In this document: piece by piece, positions 55,776 through 64,000 of the stretch
Numbering within the stretch: position 1 is the first letter of the stretch
How the letters are laid out: the number at the start of each line of letters is the position of its first letter
Source: Pseudomonadota bacterium
GTDB lineage: Bacteria > Desulfobacterota > Binatia > Binatales > Binataceae
Length of the DNA stretch: 64,000 nt
Reading direction: 5' to 3'
Assembly (NCBI GenBank): GCA_021323945.1
Contig: JAJPKA010000002.1
Location: forward strand, 418,923-482,922
Translations under genes and position numbers: made by a program
The notes under the pieces: model-generated
Database searches by the model: none
Told to the model about the DNA's origin: nothing
Seen by the model: only the letters and a program-made list of their open reading frames with translations

Positions 55776-56279
55776 GTGGAAAAGCCGAATACGCGACAAG
55801 CGATTCGAATGACTGAACGTGAGGCGTGGGCATGGTTGGAAAAGGGCGGTAATTGTTCACTTGCCACCATCGACCGGGACGGCTATCCACACATCGTCGC
55901 GATGGCCTACGCAATTGAGGACGGGGACATTGTAATGACGAGCTTTGCCAAAGCGCAAAAGGTCGTCAATCTGTACAGGAATCCGCGGGCCGCCGTTATG
56001 GTCGAGAGCGGCAGGAACTACCATACGTTGAAGGGCGTGATGGTGCGAGGACGTGCGGAGATAATCGCCAATACGGAAAAAGTCCTGCACGTGCTCGACC
56101 TGATCGGACGGCGGCTTACGACCGGCGACGGCAAGCAATCCCACCGAGATCAGGCTGGGGTTGGCGACCCAATATCAGAGCAGGCACGGCGTCTGGCGTC
56201 GAAACGTGTCGTGATCCGGCTTCATCCTGAAAAGTGGGCGAGTTGGGACCACTCCAAATTGCCGCCAGGCAAGTATTGA
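55776..56279 (+). CDS. Pyridoxamine 5'-phosphate oxidase-like flavin/F420 protein
   Basis: A 167-residue split-barrel protein of the PNPOx-like superfamily. Segments are REAWAWLEKGGNCSLATIDRDGYPHIVAMAYAIEDGDIVM (read as the first sheet), FAKAQKVVNLYRNPRAAVMVE and the C-terminal KRVVIRLHPEKWASWDHSKL. Members bind FMN, F420 or heme; with LLM proteins in the same window F420 is possible. The GTG at 55776 follows CAGGAG by five bases. It is upstream of the hydratase pair on the same strand. Confidence 0.85.
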   Translation: MEKPNTRQAIRMTEREAWAWLEKGGNCSLATIDRDGYPHIVAMAYAIEDGDIVMTSFAKAQKVVNLYRNPRAAVMVESGRNYHTLKGVMVRGRAEIIANTEKVLHVLDLIGRRLTTGDGKQSHRDQAGVGDPISEQARRLASKRVVIRLHPEKWASWDHSKLPPGKY

Positions 56280-56317
56280 TGATGATGGTTGTTACACGCG
56301 GACTTAAGTGACACTCG

Positions 56318-56773
56318 GTGAAGAAAATGCCCAAGTACGTCACGGAAGAAGCAAAGCAGCAGATCGGCAAGGTTAGCGAGACTCGCACCTATGAGATCGA
56401 ACGCGGCGCGATCCGCCGGTTCGCTGAGGCCATCGGCGATCCGAACCCGCTATTCAACGATGAGCAGGCAGCCCGAAAAACGCGCTTCGGCGGAATGATA
56501 GCACCTCCAACTTTTTGCCGTTCGCTTGGGGCGCCGCTGCTGGACGTAAAGTTAAACATGCCGCAGTTTCGAGGTTTGGACGGAGGCTCAGAATGGGAAT
56601 ACTTTGAGCCCATTCGGCCCGGGGATCGTATCACGGTTCAGAGCAAACTTGTGGATTTGCGCGAGACCGAAGGGCGGCTGGGGCCCATGGTGTTTATAAC
56701 TACCGAAATCACGTACACCAATCAGTTCGGCGAATTGTGTGCGATCCAGCGTGCCACGGGAATCCGCTATTAG
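56318..56773 (+). CDS. FAS1-like/MaoC-type dehydratase, HadA-like subunit
   Basis: A 151-residue hot-dog protein of the N-terminal MaoC-like type (FAS1-like dehydratase). Segments are YEIERGAIRRFAEAIGDPNPLFND, GMIAPPTFCRSLG and GGSEWEYFEPIRPGD. The usual catalytic Asp-His hydratase motif is lacking, as in the HadA half of the mycobacterial HadAB enzyme. The next gene encodes the likely catalytic partner, starting ten bases later. GTG start at 56318, with an ATG three codons in. Confidence 0.87.
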   Translation: MKKMPKYVTEEAKQQIGKVSETRTYEIERGAIRRFAEAIGDPNPLFNDEQAARKTRFGGMIAPPTFCRSLGAPLLDVKLNMPQFRGLDGGSEWEYFEPIRPGDRITVQSKLVDLRETEGRLGPMVFITTEITYTNQFGELCAIQRATGIRY

Positions 56774-56783
56774 GCGATCAAAA

Positions 56784-57221
56784 ATGGCATCGAAGCAGAT
56801 CTATTTCGAGGATGTGGAAGTTGGCAGTGAGATCCCTCCACTGGAAAAAGAGCCGACCACGCAGCAATTGGTAAAGTACGCGGGCGCGTCCGGGGATTTC
56901 TATCAGATCCATTACGACAAAGATTTCGCAATCAAGAACAATCTCCCCGGGGTTATCATCCATGGCGCGCTGAAGAATGCCTTTCTGGGTCAGCTTATGA
57001 CCGATTTTGCCGGCGAACTCGGTTGGCTGCGGAAGCTGTCGGTCCAGTATAGAGGAATGGATCAACCTGGGTCGAAGGTGGTGTGCAAAGGGCGAATAAC
57101 CCGCAAATACGTCGAAGGTGGTGACCACTTGGTCGATTGCGAGATTTGGCTCGAGAACAGCAAAGGCGAGAAGACTACACCGGGCAGTGCAACGGTTGTG
57201 CTCCCAGTGCGCAATTCTTGA
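56784..57221 (+). CDS. MaoC-type dehydratase, HadB-like subunit
   Basis: A 145-residue MaoC-like hot-dog protein with the hydratase motif: YAGASGDFYQIHYDKDFA supplies the Asp-His pair and GVIIHGALKNAFLGQLM the central helix. Segment RKLSVQYRGMDQPGSKV follows. It should hydrate enoyl-CoA or dehydrate (3R)-hydroxyacyl thioesters as a dimer with the preceding protein. The ATG at 56784 begins MASKQIYFEDV; earlier in-frame codons overlap the previous gene and are less likely. A ferritin-like gene follows 86 bases later. Confidence 0.9.
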   Translation: MASKQIYFEDVEVGSEIPPLEKEPTTQQLVKYAGASGDFYQIHYDKDFAIKNNLPGVIIHGALKNAFLGQLMTDFAGELGWLRKLSVQYRGMDQPGSKVVCKGRITRKYVEGGDHLVDCEIWLENSKGEKTTPGSATVVLPVRNS

Positions 57222-57307
57222 CCATCGTGGCATTACTCGCCGATTGACGGGCCTCGACCTGAAATAGGGCCCCACACCGTGAAACGAAATCCTCGCGGAT
57301 TAACAGT

Positions 57308-58063
57308 ATGACGCGCCGGTTTCCGCCTCGTTCGATCGAAGCCAAAGACGTCTTGCGCGGACGGGTCGAACCTAATTTCGTCCGAGTCTTAACACGACTG
57401 CTGGCCGCGCATGCAATGGCGGAAAAGCTCACCGCGATCGGTTACCAGCGAGCCCTGGCGGCAACCGATCGGCCCGCGTTAGCTGCTGTGATTCGCAAGA
57501 CCCTGGCGGAGGAGCAAAAACACTCGAGGCTCGTCTACGCAGCCCTCGCTGAGCTCGGGGTTTCCGAGACGCAAGCCGATCGTCTATTGCTCACGGCGCT
57601 CAAAGCGCCATCCTTCGCAGCTCCTAGACGCTTCGCCGAGCGCGCTGCAGGCGAACTCGACCTGGTTATGGCGACAATTAGCCTCGACATGACGGGATTG
57701 ATCATGATTGGGATCAACTACAAGGAATCGAGCTACGCCCCCCATGCACGTGCGGCCGAGACGATCGTGGCGGAAGAGGAGGAGCATCAACTGTTCGCTT
57801 CGAGTGTGTTGCAGGACGCCGCCCGGCGCTTCGGAGTCGATGCCCTTAATGCCGCGTTGCGCGAATGGCTACCCGATGCGGTGAACTTTTTCGGTCCGCC
57901 CGGGAGCGGTTTTACCTTTGACTGTATTACTTATGGTCTTAAAGAGCGCGATAATGGGGAACTGGCAGAGCTCTTCGTTAGCATGTTGGAACGCCAGGCC
58001 CGGCAAGCGGGGCTAAGTTTACCTGGGTTAACAAAGGATTACCCACATGCACTGGCCTCCTAG
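57308..58063 (+). CDS. PaaA/ferritin-like di-iron protein
   Basis: A 251-residue four-helix protein. Repeated carboxylate/His pairs, EEQKHSRLV near 61-69 and EEEEHQLF near 158-165, with more acidic residues in ERAAGELDLVMATISLDM, fit a ferritin-like di-iron site of the phenylacetate-CoA epoxidase (PaaA/PaaC) group. No PaaB, PaaD or PaaE gene is near, so it may act with another reductase or not as an oxygenase. It is downstream of the HadA/HadB-like pair, on the same strand. Confidence 0.82.
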   Translation: MTRRFPPRSIEAKDVLRGRVEPNFVRVLTRLLAAHAMAEKLTAIGYQRALAATDRPALAAVIRKTLAEEQKHSRLVYAALAELGVSETQADRLLLTALKAPSFAAPRRFAERAAGELDLVMATISLDMTGLIMIGINYKESSYAPHARAAETIVAEEEEHQLFASSVLQDAARRFGVDALNAALREWLPDAVNFFGPPGSGFTFDCITYGLKERDNGELAELFVSMLERQARQAGLSLPGLTKDYPHALAS

Positions 58064-58237
58064 CTCGGAACCGGAATCGCTGCCGCGAGAACTATTCGAC
58101 CCGCTGCAAAATGACCACGCGGCTGTGATGTCTTAACAATAAATCGTGCCGCAACCCGCCCATCAGGCTTTATCACGTACTATCGTCTGACCCGCGTGCA
58201 CCGGTGAGGCTCACGCACGAAGAGCACTCAGGGTCTA

Positions 58238-59497
58238 TTAGTAAACCGCTATGTGATGCGCGGCTATAGTACTATTCAGTATTAAAAGACCAAGAGCTAT
58301 AGTCAGAATAGTCAATGGCGCTCCTACCTTGAAATAGTCCCAAAATGCTATCGTGACGCCTCGCGCTTGGGCCAGTTGAGCCACGATTAGATTGGCTACT
58401 GAGCCAAGAAGCGTGAAGTTGCCGGCCAGCGTGGACGTCATTGCGATTGTTAGCCAGCCCGTTTGCTGGTTCGGAAACGAGCTCACAAACGGTTTGAGAG
58501 CCAGCACTGCCGGAACATTGCTCACCAGGTTCGAAAGAACTGCGGTTACCAGACTTAAAACCGTTACATTATGCAAGTGGAGACGACCGATCGCTGCAAG
58601 GACAGGTCGAGTTAGTACGCTCCGCTCAACGCCGGCAATTACGATGAAGAGACCAACGAACATTAGCAATAGAGTCCATTGAATCTCTTGAAAGACCCGG
58701 GCACAGTCAATTCTGCGATTTAAAAGCAACACCGCGCTGGCGGCAATCGCGGCGCGAGCGGGTACGATGCCGGCAAAAAAGGCACTGATCATACCGGCAC
58801 ATGTCAGGCCTGAATGAATCATTTGGACTTTGTTGGCTCGCACCATCGGCAGGTCGTCGTCCAATCGATCCCAGCACCATAATTCGGAAGGGTAGGCCAG
58901 CATGATTATCAATGCGGTCACAACCAGACCGAGCCCCGCGATCGGCCATAAAGCTCGAACGAACCCCGCGTATGAGATATGCGAAAGGGTCCCAATTATC
59001 ATGTTCTGCGGGTTGCCAGTAATGGTCGCAACGCTACCAACGTTGGATGCCATTGCAACCGCCAACAGGTAAGGAATAGGGTTCCTGTTCGCCCTCACGG
59101 CCAACTCCAGAACCAGCGGGGTGACCGCGAGACAAATCGCGTCGTTCACTAGAAAGGCCGAGAGGATTCCGGAAAAGACCACGATCGCGCTTAAAAGTAT
59201 TGGCGGGTGCCGCGCATGTCTTATGATGGTCCTGCTCGCGAAATCTAACAAACCCGAAAGTCTCAGGTAGGCCACCACGATCATGACTCCAAGCAACAAC
59301 GTGATGGTGTCGAAATCGATGGCGCGATAGGCGTCCGGTAGCGGGAGCAGCCCAACTGCGATCATGAGGCTGGCACCGACGAAGGCTGCACCTGCGCGAT
59401 CAAGCTTGAATCCCGGCAGACGGCCTATTGCGACCGCAAAATAGGTGACACCAAAGATCGCGACGGTTGCGATTTTAGATAGTTTCGTTACTATCAC
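58238..59497 (-). CDS. ArsB/NhaD-type ion transporter
   Basis: A 419-residue membrane protein with about eleven helices in the ion-transporter fold (ArsB/NhaD, CitMHS-related). Signature regions are FSGILSAFLVNDAICLAVTPL, MASNVGSVATITGNPQNMIIG and LSNLVSNVPAVLALKPF, two symmetry-related re-entrant loops with Asn/Pro and Gly/Asn motifs. It may export arsenite or exchange sodium and protons, or take up an anion. No arsR or arsC is next to it. GTG start at 59497; an AT-rich TATACT-like -10 on the minus strand lies near 59530. Confidence 0.85.
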   Translation of the reverse strand: MIVTKLSKIATVAIFGVTYFAVAIGRLPGFKLDRAGAAFVGASLMIAVGLLPLPDAYRAIDFDTITLLLGVMIVVAYLRLSGLLDFASRTIIRHARHPPILLSAIVVFSGILSAFLVNDAICLAVTPLVLELAVRANRNPIPYLLAVAMASNVGSVATITGNPQNMIIGTLSHISYAGFVRALWPIAGLGLVVTALIIMLAYPSELWCWDRLDDDLPMVRANKVQMIHSGLTCAGMISAFFAGIVPARAAIAASAVLLLNRRIDCARVFQEIQWTLLLMFVGLFIVIAGVERSVLTRPVLAAIGRLHLHNVTVLSLVTAVLSNLVSNVPAVLALKPFVSSFPNQQTGWLTIAMTSTLAGNFTLLGSVANLIVAQLAQARGVTIAFWDYFKVGAPLTILTIALGLLILNSTIAAHHIAVY

Positions 59498-59872
59498 GCG
59501 AATTTTCAGAAGTCAGCGTTTGATGGTTAGAGTATAATAAGCGGAGCGAGCCCCTTCACTAAAGCAACTAATCACATTGATGCGGTTCGGCGAGGGAATG
59601 AAGTTCGAGCGGCGAGCCTCGGCCTTAGCAGAACCTGGAAGTTCATTTACGGTGTCCTCTCCGAGCGCGGGTCTTTAAAGGTATGGTAACTGCAACGGGA
59701 TCCGCGTGCGAACGCAAGAGACCGCTCAACGACGGGTCCTCACTTATTGTCAATCACCTTCATCCCACGTTCGAAGAGCGGCAGACTACCAAAATCGAAA
59801 ACGTGCTCCCATTGAGCTGCTGCCTAGGCCACCACGCGGCTGACAGTTAGTTACCGGTGGGCTATCTATCAA
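59498..59872. other. 375-bp spacer between permease and SDR genes
   Basis: No credible gene. The AT-rich AGTATAATAA at 59531-59540 contains a perfect TATAAT on + and TATACT on -, of which the minus reading, 33 bases before the permease start, is the more useful. Nothing else is seen. Confidence 0.45.
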
Positions 59873-60721
59873 CTAACCCTCGAATGAGGGGCCCATAAAT
59901 CCCGACGGAGGGACCGGGAGAATCCGTCCCTGTTGCTCGAGCTGTTGGCGCCCAGCCACGCCACCGGCGGTGGCTGCTCCGTCTACCACCATCGCTTGCC
60001 CGGAGACCCATTCGGAATCATCGCTGGCCAGGAAGAGCGCCATCTTCGCGATGTCGTCGGGATGACCCGCGCGCGGGATCGGCTGGGCCTGTGCCAGACG
60101 CTCTTCAACGAGTGGCGCGAGGTTGGGCTGAGTACGGGTGAAAATTGGCGTGTTGATCCCTCCTGGGCAGATGCAGTTCACGCGGATGCGATCCTTTCCG
60201 AGCTCTACTGCGGCGGAGCGGGTTAAACTTATAACTGCCGCCTTTGCTGCACAGTAGGGATGAAGTCCCGGATAACCACGCAGGCCAGCGATTGATGCAG
60301 TCGAGATAATGGAGCCGCCGCCGCGCTTGCGCATTTCGGGAATTGCGTGCTTCATTCCCAAAAAGACACCGCGCAGGAGCACGGCCAGGGAACGGTCCCA
60401 GTTCTCAACCGAGATTTGTTCGAGCGGTCCAAGCGCACCGCCAAGACCAGCGTTATTGTAGATAATGTCAAGCCCGCCAAATTCCGCGACGGCACGCGCG
60501 ATCATTGCTTTGACGTCCGCTTCCGATGCGACGTCAGTTTTCTGAAACACGGCGCGTCCACCATTCTCTTTGCATTCGCGCACTGCTGCCTCCCCGCCTT
60601 CGACGTTTAAATCGCCAATCACTACAGCCGCCCCCTCCGCGGCAAAAAGGACAGCCGTGGCCCGTCCGATGCCGCTCGCAGCACCAGTGATTGCTGCTAC
60701 CTTGCCGGTCAATCTACCCAT
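59873..60721 (-). CDS. Short-chain dehydrogenase/reductase (SDR)
   Basis: A 282-residue classical SDR. The cofactor loop is TGAASGIGRA near residue 13, with VIGDLN suggesting NAD; the NNAG motif is in IIYNNAGLGG, and the catalytic Ser-Tyr-Lys is in ISTASIAGLRGYPGLHPYCAAK. The C terminus has ASDDSEWVSGQAMVVDGA. Substrate unknown. It has its own promoter-like minus-strand pair CATACT and TTGATG (60748-60777, spacer 18). It is divergent from the flavoprotein gene. Confidence 0.92.
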   Translation of the reverse strand: MGRLTGKVAAITGAASGIGRATAVLFAAEGAAVVIGDLNVEGGEAAVRECKENGGRAVFQKTDVASEADVKAMIARAVAEFGGLDIIYNNAGLGGALGPLEQISVENWDRSLAVLLRGVFLGMKHAIPEMRKRGGGSIISTASIAGLRGYPGLHPYCAAKAAVISLTRSAAVELGKDRIRVNCICPGGINTPIFTRTQPNLAPLVEERLAQAQPIPRAGHPDDIAKMALFLASDDSEWVSGQAMVVDGAATAGGVAGRQQLEQQGRILPVPPSGFMGPSFEG

Positions 60722-61101
60722 TGTCGTTCGCCTCGCTAGCGTCTGTCAGTATGATTCAATCGCGAGTTAATCATCAAAACTCTTCCGAACACAGCTGCCT
60801 GTCCTCATCGCTCAGCTAAACCAACTGCTCGCCTTGAGAACCGGAATGTATACCCGGTCGCGATAAAGAATCCAATTGTCCGGCAGGACTCACACTGGAA
60901 TTAACACAACCGCTCGAGTGATCTGTTGTGTGGTACCGCCGAGTCTCACCGCCAGCTCAGCGGAGCCCAATCGCCGCGACTGCTATGCATGTCATCAGCT
61001 ACATTGTCGCCGATTGCTGTCCATCATCCCACTTGTTCATTCTCTGCTGCGCGCAGGAACGTTGACATCGCAACGATCTAAGCGACAGCCTTGTCGTAAT
61101 T
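60722..61101. other. 380-bp divergent spacer
   Basis: Between the SDR and the flavoprotein gene. It contains the minus-strand promoter-like pair at 60748-60777 for the SDR. A plus-strand frame of 85 codons at 60876-61133 overlaps the flavoprotein start and is not credible. I see nothing else. Confidence 0.45.
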
Positions 61102-62613
61102 ATGCAAACGCTGTTGCAGGACGATCCGCATGATCAGCGGCTGCTTGCCAACTCACATCCGCCGGACTGGCGCAATCCACCGATTGCCAAGCGCTATAAC
61201 CTGGCTGTAATCGGGGCCGGTACGGCGGGGCTCGTCTGTGCTGCTGCCGCGGCCGGATTGGGAGCCAAGGTGGCCTTAATCGAACGCGAGCTCATGGGTG
61301 GCGAGTGCCTCAACTCCGGCTGCGTACCATCGAAAGCTTTGTTGCGAGCGGCGCGGGCATATGGGGATGCGACTCGAGCCGCAGAATACGGACTCACCGC
61401 ATCGTCCGGGGTCGGGATCGACTTCGCCACGGTGATGAAGCGGATGCGCCGAGTGCGAGCCGAACTTAGCGAGAAGGACGCCGCAAGCCGGCTGCGAAGT
61501 TTGGGAGTGGACCTGTTTTTCGGAGAGGGCCGTTTTGCCGGTCCCGACTCAATCGAACTCATGGGGCAGACCTTGCGCTTCAGCCGCGCCGTAATCGCGA
61601 CCGGCAGCCTTTCTGCTTCTTTGCCCATTAAGGGTTTGACCGAAACCGGCTTTCTCACGAACGAGACCATTTTTTCGCTGAATACTCTACCCCGCCGGCT
61701 GCTCGTGGTAGGTGGCGGGCCGAACGGCTGCGAGTTAGCGCAGGCATTCAGCCGTTTCGGGTCACGGGTCACGCTGCTCGAAGCTGAACCTTCCATTCTC
61801 CCGCGAGAAGACGCGGATGCGGCGCAAATAATCAGAAAAGCCCTTCTGCGCGAGGGGATCAAAATCATTGAAAATTGCCGGATTCAACAAGTACGGCAGT
61901 CCGCAAACGAGCGATTTGCCTGCGTGGCAGCAAACGGAATCTGTCGCGAGATCGCTTTTGACCAAATCTTTCTGGCGGTCGGTCGACTTCCCATGGTTGA
62001 GGGGCTGCGCCTGGAGGTGGCCGGCGTTCGCTATGACCGACTCAAGGGTGTGTTGACGGACGAGCGGCTGCGCACGAGTAATCCCCGCATCTTTGCGGCG
62101 GGCGACGTCTGCTCAGTCTCTAAGTTTACGCATCTGGCGGACGCGATGGCTAGAATCGTCGTCCGCAATGCGCTGTTTCGCGGCCGAGAAAAGCTGAGCG
62201 CTCTGACCATTCCCTCCTGCATTTATACTGATCCCGAGGTTGCCCACGTGGGACTCTATGAACATGAGGCGCTGGAACGTCGCATTCCTGTTGAGACTTT
62301 TTTTCAACCTTTGGCGGATGTTGACAGAGCGATAATTGATGGGGAGACAGAGGGCTTTTTGAAGATTCACGTCCGCCGCGGCACTGACCAGATCGTCGGT
62401 GCGACATTGGTTGCGAAGCACGCAGGAGAGACCATTTCAGAGCTGACGATGGCGATTGCTGCTCGAATAGGGCTCAAGGCAGTCGCCCGCATTATCCACG
62501 CGTACCCTACGCAGGCTGAAGCAATTCGCAAGGTTGCCGATAGCTACAACCGTTCACGCCTGACACCACGAGTTCGATGGCTACTTGGCAAGTGGTTCAC
62601 ATTGACTCGCTGA
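61102..62613 (+). CDS. MerA-like pyridine nucleotide-disulfide oxidoreductase
   Basis: A 503-residue FAD protein of the mercuric reductase/lipoamide dehydrogenase family. FAD loop VIGAGTAG near residue 37-43, redox disulfide in CLNSGCVPSK (C69 and C74), NAD loop VVGGGPNGCELAQAF, and C-terminal dimer domain with HAYPTQAEAIRKVAD. It lacks the N-terminal metal-binding domain and the C-terminal Cys-Cys pair that MerA needs, ending WLLGKWFTLTR, so mercury reduction is doubtful. No mer genes are near. Confidence 0.88.
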   Translation: MQTLLQDDPHDQRLLANSHPPDWRNPPIAKRYNLAVIGAGTAGLVCAAAAAGLGAKVALIERELMGGECLNSGCVPSKALLRAARAYGDATRAAEYGLTASSGVGIDFATVMKRMRRVRAELSEKDAASRLRSLGVDLFFGEGRFAGPDSIELMGQTLRFSRAVIATGSLSASLPIKGLTETGFLTNETIFSLNTLPRRLLVVGGGPNGCELAQAFSRFGSRVTLLEAEPSILPREDADAAQIIRKALLREGIKIIENCRIQQVRQSANERFACVAANGICREIAFDQIFLAVGRLPMVEGLRLEVAGVRYDRLKGVLTDERLRTSNPRIFAAGDVCSVSKFTHLADAMARIVVRNALFRGREKLSALTIPSCIYTDPEVAHVGLYEHEALERRIPVETFFQPLADVDRAIIDGETEGFLKIHVRRGTDQIVGATLVAKHAGETISELTMAIAARIGLKAVARIIHAYPTQAEAIRKVADSYNRSRLTPRVRWLLGKWFTLTR

Positions 62614-62781
62614 TCTAAACTGTGCTGGAAAACTTCCGCCCACGACTTCCTCTCTTTCTGGTCTATCTCGCGCCCGGCGGCTTTGGACTGAGGCTACAGA
62701 ACCGCGGCGTCGGTTTATCCCCAAAAGGCACCCCGGCATTTGCCGCCTGGCGTTAAATTGTGGCGGACGGGGCTTGGCGCG

Positions 62782-63561
62782 TCACGCGTTCCTGATGGTC
62801 AAACCCCCGTCAACAGGTATGACCGCGCCGGTTATATACGAAGCCGCAGGAAGGCAGAGGCTGAACGTGATGTGAGCCACCTCTTCGGGATAGCCGTATC
62901 GTCTCAATGCTGTGCGACGCCGCGCGAAGATTTGCTTGTGCTCCTCCGGAATTGACTCAGTCAACGCAGTGCGAATGGGTCCTGGGCATATACAGTTGAC
63001 GGTGATTCCTTCGGGTCCGAGATCGACTGCCAGAGCCCGCGTCAAGCCGATTACACCGGTCTTCGCCACCACGTAAGGGGCGTTTCCCGGCGTTGCGCCG
63101 AGACCCTCGGTGGACGCAATATTGACAATCCTTGCGGCATCAGATTTGCGCAGAAACGGCAGCGCAGCTCGAATCAGGACTTGGTGCGCAGTGAGCAGTC
63201 CGGCGAGAGCACGTTCCCACGTCGCGTCAAAGCGTTCATCGTCGAGCGGACGAAAAGCCCCGAACCCGGCGTTATTCACAATGATATCGAGGCGGCCGAA
63301 GTGCTCGGCCACGTCCGCTACGACGCGCCTGACTTCGCTGGTATCGAAGACGTCCAGATGCCATCCGTGGGCGTTTCCTCCCGCTGCCCGAATTTCCGCG
63401 ACCACGGTCTCGATTCCCGTTCGATTAACATCTGTTACGGCTACAGCAGCACCCTCCTGGGCAAACAGATGAGCGGTCGCGCGCCCCATTCCGCTTCCAG
63501 CACCCGTGATTAGGACGGCCCGACCTTTAACTGAGCGCTCAAGTTTTCGAATCGGTTCCAA
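62782..63561 (-). CDS. Short-chain dehydrogenase/reductase (SDR)
   Basis: A 259-residue classical SDR. Motifs are TGAGSGMGRA, IIVNNAGFG, the catalytic NIASTEGLGATPGNAPYVVAK and GAVIPVDGGLTIRNA near the C terminus. VTDVNR after the second strand suggests NAD. The start is a TTG at 63561, supported by GAGGAG seven bases upstream. It is a separate family member from the SDR at 59873, and 57 bases from the MFS transporter on the same strand. Confidence 0.92.
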   Translation of the reverse strand: MEPIRKLERSVKGRAVLITGAGSGMGRATAHLFAQEGAAVAVTDVNRTGIETVVAEIRAAGGNAHGWHLDVFDTSEVRRVVADVAEHFGRLDIIVNNAGFGAFRPLDDERFDATWERALAGLLTAHQVLIRAALPFLRKSDAARIVNIASTEGLGATPGNAPYVVAKTGVIGLTRALAVDLGPEGITVNCICPGPIRTALTESIPEEHKQIFARRRTALRRYGYPEEVAHITFSLCLPAASYITGAVIPVDGGLTIRNA

Positions 63562-63619
63562 GTTAAGACTCCTCGGTCCAGCATACGCATAAAGTCGACC
63601 GGTCGAAACCAGGTTGATC

Positions 63620-64000
63620 TTACGAAGGTCGCGGCCTCACCTGCTCGAGTGAAACGGCAGAACGCGGCGCCACGCAGAGCAATGAGGCGACCGCACCTAT
63701 AACGCAGATCGTGCCACAGAGCTCATAACCAGCTGTGTAACTGCCGGTTAGATCGGTCACCCAGCCGACAATTTGCGGACCAATGAAAAGCCCGAAAGTC
63801 AGAGCAAAGCCAAGCCATCCGAACAAGGTACCGAAGCGCCTCAGGCCGAGCGTTTCGGCGGTAACCAACGGACCCAGTGCAACCGGCGAAGCGCCTGCGA
63901 TGCCGACGATGACAAGCCAAAGCACCAGGATTGACGGCCGCACCGCGTTCAGCAAAAGCGGTACCGAAAGCGCTATCATGGCGAAACCGAGTGCGAGCGC
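63620..64000 (-). CDS. MFS transporter, C-terminal part (5' end outside window)
   Basis: The 3' end of a major facilitator gene. The visible part reads from the edge as ALALGFA then MIALSVPLLLN and continues with helices VIVGIAGASPVALGPLVTAE, RFGTLFGWLGFALTFGLFIGPQ and YTAGYELCGTICVIGAVASLL, matching the last four or five helices of an oxalate/formate- or monocarboxylate-type MFS. The frame is open past 64000, so length and substrate are unknown. Confidence 0.82.
   Translation of the reverse strand, partial: ALALGFAMIALSVPLLLNAVRPSILVLWLVIVGIAGASPVALGPLVTAETLGLRRFGTLFGWLGFALTFGLFIGPQIVGWVTDLTGSYTAGYELCGTICVIGAVASLLCVAPRSAVSLEQVRPRPS

Noticed and set aside
1-64000. tRNA genes, CRISPR arrays, insertion sequences or prophage genes
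   Set aside because: Looked for T-loop motifs, regularly spaced repeats, transposases and integrases by eye; none was found.

Overview
The window is a GC-rich, gene-dense stretch of a bacterial chromosome with about 60 protein genes and no rRNA, tRNA, CRISPR array, transposase or phage gene that I can see. The mix of genes includes a class I (archaeal-type) lysyl-tRNA synthetase, a PPi-type phosphofructokinase, a fused MoaD-MoaE, several luciferase-like (LLM) oxidoreductases, paired hot-dog hydratases and a one-domain HPr. It suggests an uncultured soil or sediment bacterium near the old Deltaproteobacteria, possibly a Binatota-like lineage. That placement is inference from gene content only.

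Layout. 1-4318: purine operon end purQ-purL-purF with overlapping stops and starts. 4319-5436: a 1.1 kb stretch with no credible gene. 5437-11216: a GST-like protein and a small helical protein on +, then a run of minus-strand genes (gluconokinase, a secreted Gly/Ser/Asn-rich protein, PaaI-type thioesterase, LOG-like protein, HAD hydrolase, DUF4149, DUF2203). 11403-19864: lon, a YkoP-like protein, a DHA2 efflux transporter, an LLM oxidoreductase, class I lysS with a small zinc protein. 20043-26087: DHH phosphoesterase, HPr, metK, ahcY and a PPi-type phosphofructokinase, i.e. the SAM/SAH cycle plus glycolytic control. 26246-33860: esterase, threonine synthase, tandem zinc alcohol dehydrogenases, amidase with a 72-residue companion, LLM oxidoreductase.

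33978-40000 is the most suggestive regulatory locus. A soluble histidine kinase and an NtrC-type sigma-54 activator form an overlapping minus-strand operon. They are divergent from a large fused glycosyltransferase whose upstream region carries a near-consensus -24/-12 sigma-54 element and, 165-210 bp further upstream, a 17-bp interrupted palindrome and related half sites. I infer a phosphorelay-controlled surface polysaccharide gene.

40133-43525: obgE-proB-proA, tightly packed. 43558-50023: a 1253-residue AsmA/DUF748-type envelope protein, a CAP-domain protein, a secreted cyclophilin and a PHP-domain phosphoesterase. 50212-55652: LLM oxidoreductase, VOC protein, ArsR-rhodanese fusion, moaB, MoaD-MoaE fusion, ispH, pterin carbinolamine dehydratase. 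55776-58063: a PNPOx-like protein, a HadA/HadB-like hydratase pair and a PaaA-like ferritin-fold protein. 58238-64000: an ArsB/NhaD-type permease, two SDRs, a MerA-like flavoprotein without the C-terminal cysteine pair, and an MFS transporter cut by the window end. Most genes are core or general metabolism. The best candidates for new biology are the sigma-54/glycosyltransferase locus and the unusual fusions.
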